In this document: piece by piece, positions 57,626-64,000 of the stretch
How the letters are laid out: every line of letters begins with the position of its first letter
How positions within the stretch are numbered: position 1 is the first letter of the stretch
Source: Vigna angularis
Taxonomy: Eukaryota > Streptophyta > Magnoliopsida > Fabales > Fabaceae
Assembly: GCF_016808095.1 (NCBI RefSeq)
Contig: NC_068974.1
Location: 16,864,001 to 16,928,000, forward strand
Length of the DNA: 64,000 nucleotides
Direction of reading: 5' to 3'
Translations under genes and position numbers: made by a program
The notes under the pieces: model-generated
What the model saw: only the letters and a program-made list of their open reading frames with translations
Told to the model about the DNA's origin: nothing
Databases searched by the model: none

Positions 57626-58925
57626 TGATTGACAAATTTATGATCACCAAAATATGATGTCACAAACTTGTTTTACAATAGGCAAGTATGACCGAATCGT
57701 TTCAAGTAATAAAACTCGGTAAGACCAAGTATCGTTTTCCCAAAGGACTCACGGCCTAGTTTAGTTATGTGATTTGTTGATTAGCTAAGACTTAAGAACG
57801 AAATATTTAAAGTTTAATATGCAAAACAGAAAATAAACATGTATGCATGAGGTTTTGATCAATGGCAAAAGCAAAAGACAAGCACTTTTAATGAAATATA
57901 TATATGAATATGTTGTTGGGGGTCAATTTCATCTTATCCATTCTCATATATTTTAGGAATTCAACATTCAAATCATCATTATTAATGCCACTCTCTAAAG
58001 TACCTTTCAAGAAGGCTTCTCCCTAATTACGAGTTCATACAATTCCTAGCATTCCTAATAATTAGTTCATCAAGTGCAGGAGCTTAACGACAACCAATAT
58101 AATATTGGGAGAAATTCCCCGGATCTAGACTTCCCTGTACGTTCCCGTATCGACAAAATCAATAATCATGCATTGAATGAGTTAAACAAAGCAAGCATTA
58201 AGCAAAGAGGAAAAACCCTAACTAATGATGAAAGAAAGCATAAATCTTAGATTAAGATGCAAGCACAATTCCATATATGAGAGCTTCAAAAGATTCCATT
58301 GATTCCCCAACAAACATACAAGGTTTAGTTCACCATATTCATGGTGAACCTAGATGAACAATAATGAAAGAATGAAAGATAAAACCCTAAAAAGGTGAAG
58401 AGGTAGCCTGAGCATCCAAGATCCTCCTTCAAAGGGGTGGAAGAGAGAGTATTTGCTTCGTCCCAGCCAAAGATACAAACCCTAGGAAACCCTAAAGCTT
58501 ATATACTATTCGTAAATTACAGAAAATTAGGCCCAAGCCCAAAAATAGTGTCGCTCAGCGGTAAAGTACCGCTCAACGGTAAGTGCGTGAGCTCGATTCT
58601 TCCCCTCAGCGGCCATTTTGCCCCACAGCGGATCCAACGTGACTTCTTGAGTGCCGCTTAGCGGTAAACTGCCACTAAGCGGCAGTTGCGGCTTCTCCTT
58701 TTGCACTTTTTGATGTCTTTTCTGATTCCATCTCTCTTCTTCACTTCTTTCACCAAATTCACCTTAAAACCTGCACAAAAACACTGAAATCAAGCATAAA
58801 CCTGTCCAGCTCTCATATTCATGAAAATATGAATAAAAGCATGATTTTAAGCTAGTTTCTAAGGATAAAGGTTGCTTTTAGTATCAATTTTAAGCATGAA
58901 AATAACAGTTTTTCAATTGTTATCA
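57626..58925 (-). repeat. 3' LTR of minus-strand element M2
   Basis: 1300 bp, minus-strand TGATAACAATTG...TCAATCA ends; the polypurine tract (TAAGTTTGGGGTTG on the minus strand) is at 58926-58939. Confidence 0.88.
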
Positions 58926-60708
58926 CAACCCCAAACTTAAAACTTTGCTTGTCCTCAAGCAAACAAGATGTAACTCAATCTTCAACCAATTCATATGATG
59001 GTTCACTCATTCAAAAATCTTATTTTCAAGATAAGTAAAAACTTCAATCAAACTTATGACCAAGATTTCAATCAAGATGTGCACATGCTTTAGTGTTCAC
59101 AAAGTCATTTAAATTCCAACAAATGCTATTTTTCATGAATGATCAATCAATTAAGCATGGATGTTCATGTGCTCATGGAATACTTCCTCACTAGGTAAAG
59201 TGTTTCACTCACACACAAGTGTATAAGAGGTAATCACTCATTCACTCCACTATCACAATGTCACATGAATCAACTTTGCCTTTCATTTAACCACAATCAA
59301 AAACATTCACAAGCACGCATCATCACAAGGACTTTTTCAATGGCTTATAATGTGGCTGGGCTAACAAGAAAATTGGTTTTTCTGGATCACAAAATCCTTG
59401 AGTTAAGAGAATCATAACAACACAATTATTCTTATTTTTCCCAACTTTCATTTGCATTGAGCTTTGCTTCTTCTTTTCTTTTCTTTCTCTTTTTCTTTTC
59501 TTTTCACATTCTTCTTTCTTAGCTCTTAGCTCAATGCTTTTCCCTTTTTCTTTTTCATGCTTTCCCAACAACCCCAAACTTGAACATTTAACAATACCAC
59601 ACAAGATCTTCTACTTAACTCAAGGTAAAGATTTTCAACAAGGGTTTTCAATTTATGTTCAAGGCTAAGGGTTCAAAGGATAGAACACAAAGTGTTCTCT
59701 TTTTGTGGGCTAACTTTATGAATTCGGCCAATAAAAAGGGTTCCAACAAATGGCCTTGATCATATGATGCAAAACAAGCAATTGATTCAATCATAGAAAA
59801 CCTGGGCAAAATCATTCATGTTGCCAAAGTAATAACATTCACTCAATAACAACTCTGAAGCTCAAAACCTCACATATAAGCTCATTCACATTTGACATAC
59901 ACATCCTGCTCAATATCACAATCACAATCACAATATCCTGCATTTGTTCGCAAAGCTTGTGAATCACCTGTATAAGCATTTTAATGTGCACATTTATCTC
60001 AACATCAATCAATCAATAATCATCATCAAGCATTACTTATCACACAATCACAGTTAATAGCAAACCATCATAACAAACCAGGTTTCCAATAGAGTACATC
60101 AAACCCTAATCTAAACAAAAACAAATAAGACAAATCCTGCTTTAGTGCTTTGAAAAACTCAGCCCCATCAATGATACTCTCTCCCAACCCCAAACTTAGA
60201 TGAACAACAAGTAAGAAAGTGAGTGGAAAAGAAATTTTCTCAAAAAGGATTAGGGAAAAGTTATAGAAAACTTTGGAAAAGTATGCAGGAGTGTGTGTGC
60301 AGAGAAGAATAAAAAGAGAGGCCAAGGCACAGCTTAGGGTATAAAAATACCCCTAATGGGCTTGGGTCCCGCTGAGGGGCAACCCAAGCCCCTTCTGCGA
60401 CACTACCGCTCAGCGGTAATTTGCCGCTCAGCGGCAGTTACGGGAAGTGCCCTCCTTCTCCTTAGCTTAACCTAAATGCGTCCTAACCATACCCCTCACT
60501 GGCTTCATGCAATAAAATTTTCAGATCATTCATGCACAACCCTATTATGCAACTAAAGCAGGATCAAAACAAAAATTATACAGAAATATCAATCAACTGG
60601 GTTGCCTCCCAGGTAGCGCTTGTTTAACGTCACGAGCCTGACCCAAAATCCTCCAGCACCCTTCAATAGGTGCAAATTTTCCTTACCAACACCCATCAGT
60701 AGGTGCAT
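58926..60708 (-). mobile_element. Internal 3' part of element M2 (no ORF3)
   Basis: 3' UTR, a step straight from UTR to spacer near 60120 (ORF3 absent, as in E), CCGCTGAGCGG motifs at 60405-60435, post-stop block GGGTTGCCTCCCAGGTAGCG at 60599-60618, and two TACTGA-loop hairpins (60650-60708). It is cut by the LTR at 60709. The rest of M2 may lie beyond the window. Confidence 0.75.
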
Positions 60709-62010
60709 TGATAACAGTTGAAAAACTGTTATTTTCATGCTTAAAATTGATACTAAAAGCAACCTTTAGACTTAGAAACTAGCTTGAAATCATACTTTTA
60801 TTCATATTTTCAGAAATAAGAGAGCTGGACAGGTTTATGCTTGATTTCAGTGTTTTTGTGCAGGTTTTAAGGTGAATTTAGTGAAAGAAGTGAAGAATGA
60901 GAGAGAGGGAATCAGAAAAGGAATCAAAGAGTGAAAAAGAAGAAGTCGAAGTCACCGCTCAGCGGCATTTTACCGCTGAGCGGCACTCAAGAGGTTGCGG
61001 GAGGTCCGCTGAGGGGCAAAATGGCCGCTGAGGGGAGAAAACGAGACGCGCAATCACCGCTGAGCGGTCTTTTACTGCTGAGCGGCATTTTAATGGGCTT
61101 GGGCTTGACTTTTTGTAATTTACGAATGATATTTAAGCTTTAGGGTTTCCTAGGGTTAGGTATCTTTGGCAGAAACGAGGCAAACACTCTCTCTTCCACC
61201 CCTTTGAAGGAGGATCTTGGATGCTCAGGCTACCTCTTCACCTTTATTGGGTTTATTCTTTCATACTTTCATTGTAATTCATCTAGGTTCACCATGAATA
61301 TGGTGAACTAAACCTTGTATGTTTGTTGGGGAATCAATGTAATCTCTTGAAGCTCTCATATATGGAATTTATGCTTGCATCTTAATCTAAGACTTATGCT
61401 TTCTTTCATCATTAGTTAGGGTTTTTCCTCTTTGCTCAATGCTTGCATTGTTTAACTCATTCTATTGCATGATTATTGGTTTTGTCGATACGGACACGTA
61501 CGGGGAAGTCTAGATCCGGGGAATTTCTCCCAATGTTATATTGGTTGTCGTTAAGCTCCTGCACTTATGAACTAATCATTAGGAATGCTAGGAATTGTAT
61601 GAACTCGTGATTAGGGAGAAGCCATCTAGAATGGTACTTTAGAGAGTGGCATTAACAATGATGATTTGAATGTTGAATTCCTAAAATGTATGAGAGTGGA
61701 TGAGATGAAATTGACCCCCAACAACATATTCATTCATATATTTCATTGAAAGTGTTTATCTTTTGTCTTTGCCATTGATCAAATTTCATGCATACATGTT
61801 TATTTTCGTCTTTTGCATAATCTAATCCAAATATTTCGTTTGTAAGTCTTAGTTAATCAAGAAACCACACAACTAAACTAGGCCGTGAGTCCTTTGGGAA
61901 GAACGATACTTGGTCTTACGAAGTTTATTACTTGAACGATTCGGTCATACTTGCCGATTGTGAAACAAGTTTGTGACATCATATTTTGGTGCTTACAAAT
62001 TTGTCCATCA
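60709..62010 (+). repeat. 5' LTR of element F
   Basis: 1302 bp, TGATAACAG...TTTGTCCATCA, followed by a perfect primer site. Inserted in a hairpin of the M2 array; left flank TGCAT. Confidence 0.92.
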
Positions 62011-62016
62011 AGTTTT

Positions 62017-62034
62017 TGGCGCCGTTGCCGGGGA
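62017..62034 (+). other. Primer-binding site of F (tRNA-Asp)
   Basis: Perfect TGGCGCCGTTGCCGGGGA, 6 nt after the LTR. Confidence 0.93.
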
Positions 62035-62290
62035 CTCGTGGTTTAACTGGTTAATTTGTGTGATAATTGATTATCTTTGACTTTTTGAATTTCTGTTTTT
62101 ATTTTTCTGTTTTTATTTTATTTTATTTTATCTTTTAGATTAGGTTTTATTTTATTTTTTTTAGATTAGGTTTTATTTTATTCTATCTTATTTTATTCTA
62201 TCTTCTAAATCTTTTTATCTTCTGAATATATATCTGCTTCTATATCTTTTTGTGCTAACAAATCTTTTCTAGGGTTTTGTTTTCTTGTGT
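62035..62290 (+). other. T-rich leader of F
   Basis: TTTTATTTTATTTTATC low complexity and two copies of TTTTAGATTAGGTTTTATTT (62130-62180); non-coding. Confidence 0.65.
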
Positions 62291-64000
62291 ATGCAGGAAG
62301 CAATTCGAACTAGGAGTAAGAAAACAACAGAACCACTTCTTGAAGGTCTAGAAGAGAGTAGAAGGAGGAGAAGAATCAGAACGTCCAGAGAACTTTTCCC
62401 TTCTCCAGAAACTCTCCTACAAACATCACCACAAGGTTCTGTTCATAGCACAGGAAGTATGGAGAATAACAATGCTAGGAGAACTCTTGCAGATTACACT
62501 AATATTGCTGGACCTCAACACTTTAACAGCATAGCTAGACCTAGAGTCAATGCAGCCAACATGGAGGTCAAGCCAGCATTAATTCAACTGGTGAAGAGTA
62601 ATCAATTTAATGGGTTATCTCACGAAAGCCCATATGAGCACCTTACAACCTTTAACGAGATTTGCAACACGGTCAAGATTAATGGGGTGCCAGACGAAGC
62701 TATCAAACTTAGCTTGTTTCCTTTCTCGTTGGGGGGCAATGCTAAGCTTTGGTTGAATTCTTTTCCAGAAGAAAGTTTCACAGAGTGGGAAGCAGTGGTT
62801 ACAAAATTTTTAAACAAATACTTCCCACAATCTAAGGTGACCAAAGGCAAGCAAGAGATTTCGTCATTCAAGCAGGGCATGGAAGAATCACTGGGGCATG
62901 CATGGGACAGGTATAAAAGCTTGTTACGTAAAACCCCTATGCATGGTTTCAAAGAAGAAGAAGTAGTCCTAACTTTCCTTGGAGGGCTTGGTTCACAAAC
63001 CAAGATGATACTGAACGCCTCAGCAGGAGGCAATATTAAATGGAAAACTCCAGAGGAAGCAACTGAACTTATTGAAAATATGGCTACTAGTGACAACGAA
63101 CTCAATATTGAAAAAGGAGATCCTAGTCAGAAGGAGTTGTTACAATTAAATGAGGCCTTGCTTATCCAAAATAAAATTATCTCTCAACAGCTTGAAGAAG
63201 TGACCATGAAACTTTCTCAAACACCACAGGAAGTACAACAGGTTTCAATGGTTCAAGAGCACAAAAAATGGCAGATGCAATCTACTCCAGTTGAGAAAGC
63301 AACAGCACTTGAAGAGACTTTCCAGAGATTCTTAAAGACAAATGCGTCTTATTGTCATAATGTGGATGCTGCATTTAAAAAAATGGAAGTCTATGTTGAG
63401 AGAATAGTTGACGAAATGAAACATGATAATCTTGGAAAGGAATGTAAAACTGTTGTGACTAGAAGTGGTAGAGTGTTAGAAGAGAGAAAAAAAGAGAGAA
63501 AGGAGAAAGAAAATGAGAGTGAGAGTGAAAAAGAAACATGTGAGTGGAAAGAAAGAGTTGAGAGAGAGAAAAAGAAAAAAGAAGAAGAGGAGAGGAGAGA
63601 AAAAAATGAGAGAGAAGAGAGACAGAAAGAAAAAGAGTATGAAAAGCCACTTCCTTATCCAAAGGGTTATTCAAGGAAGGAGAAAGAAAAGCAGTTGGAA
63701 AGATTCATGGAACTGTTTAAGAAGTTGGAGATCACTGTACCATTCTCTGAAGCATTGCAACAGATGCCAGCATATGCAAAATTCTTGAAGGAACTTCTCA
63801 CAAAGAAACACAAGTACATTGAGAAGGAAACTATAAATATACAGGGCAATTGCAGTGCAATCATACAGAAACTACCTCCTAAACTTAAAGATCCAGGAAG
63901 CTTCACCATTCCATGCACCATAGGAGATGTGAAAGTTGGAAGAGCATTGATTGATTTGGGAGCTAGCATTAATCTAATGCCGCTATCCATGTGCAGAACA
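62291..64000 (+). CDS. Intact gag-protease frame of element F (runs off the window)
   Basis: 570 codons without a stop, starting MQEAIRTRSKKTTEP at 62291. Capsid motifs ADYTNIAGPQHFNS, QFNGLSHESPYEHL, GGNAKLWLNSFPEESF and KFLNKYFPQSK; no zinc knuckle; a long Lys/Glu-rich region (about residues 395-455); YPKGYSRKEKEKQLERFMELF; then the start of the retropepsin with RALIDLGASINLMPLSM at the window edge. The gag is of the E type (pol-bearing), so RT and integrase probably follow outside the window. No frameshift or nonsense codon was found, unlike E, NA-1 and NA-2, which makes F the youngest and most likely active member seen. A smaller frame on the other strand is only a shadow. Confidence 0.9.
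   Translation, partial: MQEAIRTRSKKTTEPLLEGLEESRRRRRIRTSRELFPSPETLLQTSPQGSVHSTGSMENNNARRTLADYTNIAGPQHFNSIARPRVNAANMEVKPALIQLVKSNQFNGLSHESPYEHLTTFNEICNTVKINGVPDEAIKLSLFPFSLGGNAKLWLNSFPEESFTEWEAVVTKFLNKYFPQSKVTKGKQEISSFKQGMEESLGHAWDRYKSLLRKTPMHGFKEEEVVLTFLGGLGSQTKMILNASAGGNIKWKTPEEATELIENMATSDNELNIEKGDPSQKELLQLNEALLIQNKIISQQLEEVTMKLSQTPQEVQQVSMVQEHKKWQMQSTPVEKATALEETFQRFLKTNASYCHNVDAAFKKMEVYVERIVDEMKHDNLGKECKTVVTRSGRVLEERKKERKEKENESESEKETCEWKERVEREKKKKEEEERREKNEREERQKEKEYEKPLPYPKGYSRKEKEKQLERFMELFKKLEITVPFSEALQQMPAYAKFLKELLTKKHKYIEKETINIQGNCSAIIQKLPPKLKDPGSFTIPCTIGDVKVGRALIDLGASINLMPLSMCRT

Overview
This is plant nuclear DNA, most likely from a legume (Vigna/Phaseolus-like; the genus is a guess from the overall character of the repeats and from the one host gene). 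It is AT-rich and almost wholly built from nested LTR retrotransposons. The main family is Ty3/gypsy of the Athila lineage. Support for this is the Athila-type Gag, a protease with the DLGA active site, an FMDD reverse transcriptase, a primer-binding site complementary to the 3' end of tRNA-Asp(GUC), and a third ORF resembling the plant 'putative plant transposon protein' domain (PF20167 type). LTRs are about 1.3 kb, start TGATAAC, end TCATCA or TTAACA, and make 5-bp target duplications.

Layout. 1-6650: an old, internally deleted plus-strand Athila-like element with a foreign LTR, two tandem primer-binding sites, a gag/protease remnant and a decayed ORF3. A minus-strand solo LTR (2918-4240, TSD TTGAA) is nested in it. 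6651-8409: leader and 5' LTR of a truncated minus-strand element. 8411-11180: two different Ty1/copia gag remnants joined by a solo LTR (9241-10661) that has no target duplication. 11181-20880: the only host-gene island, holding a two-exon LOB-domain gene close to Arabidopsis LBD4 (15349-19099), microsatellites, and chromovirus, CACTA-like and LTR scraps. 20881-25335: truncated minus-strand LTRs and an element 3' end with another solo LTR (23266-24482, TSD GCTTT).

25745-37968: a complete minus-strand element (NA-1, TSD GATGT) with gag, protease and ORF3 but no reverse transcriptase, RNase H or integrase core. It has been hit by a gene-carrying CACTA transposon (29421-31281, TSD AGT) and a solo LTR (32416-33731, TSD CACCC). 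39018-48480: element E, which encodes gag, protease, RT, RNase H and integrase in one frame with five nonsense codons, but has no zinc knuckle and no ORF3. 48660-57590: a second gag-protease-ORF3 element (NA-2, TSD TTAAC/CTAAC). 57626-60708: 3' part of a minus-strand relative. 60709-64000: 5' LTR and an uninterrupted gag-protease frame of a young plus-strand element running off the window.

The most interesting material is structural. There are two coding partitions that look complementary (gag-protease-ORF3 without pol, and gag-pol without ORF3). There are several families of stem-loops in which the loop is constant and the stems vary with compensation. LTR ends appear to have been extended through a relic primer-binding site, and U3 carries an array of CCGCTSAGCGG palindromes. 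All functions are inferred from sequence features read by eye; no database search was possible.
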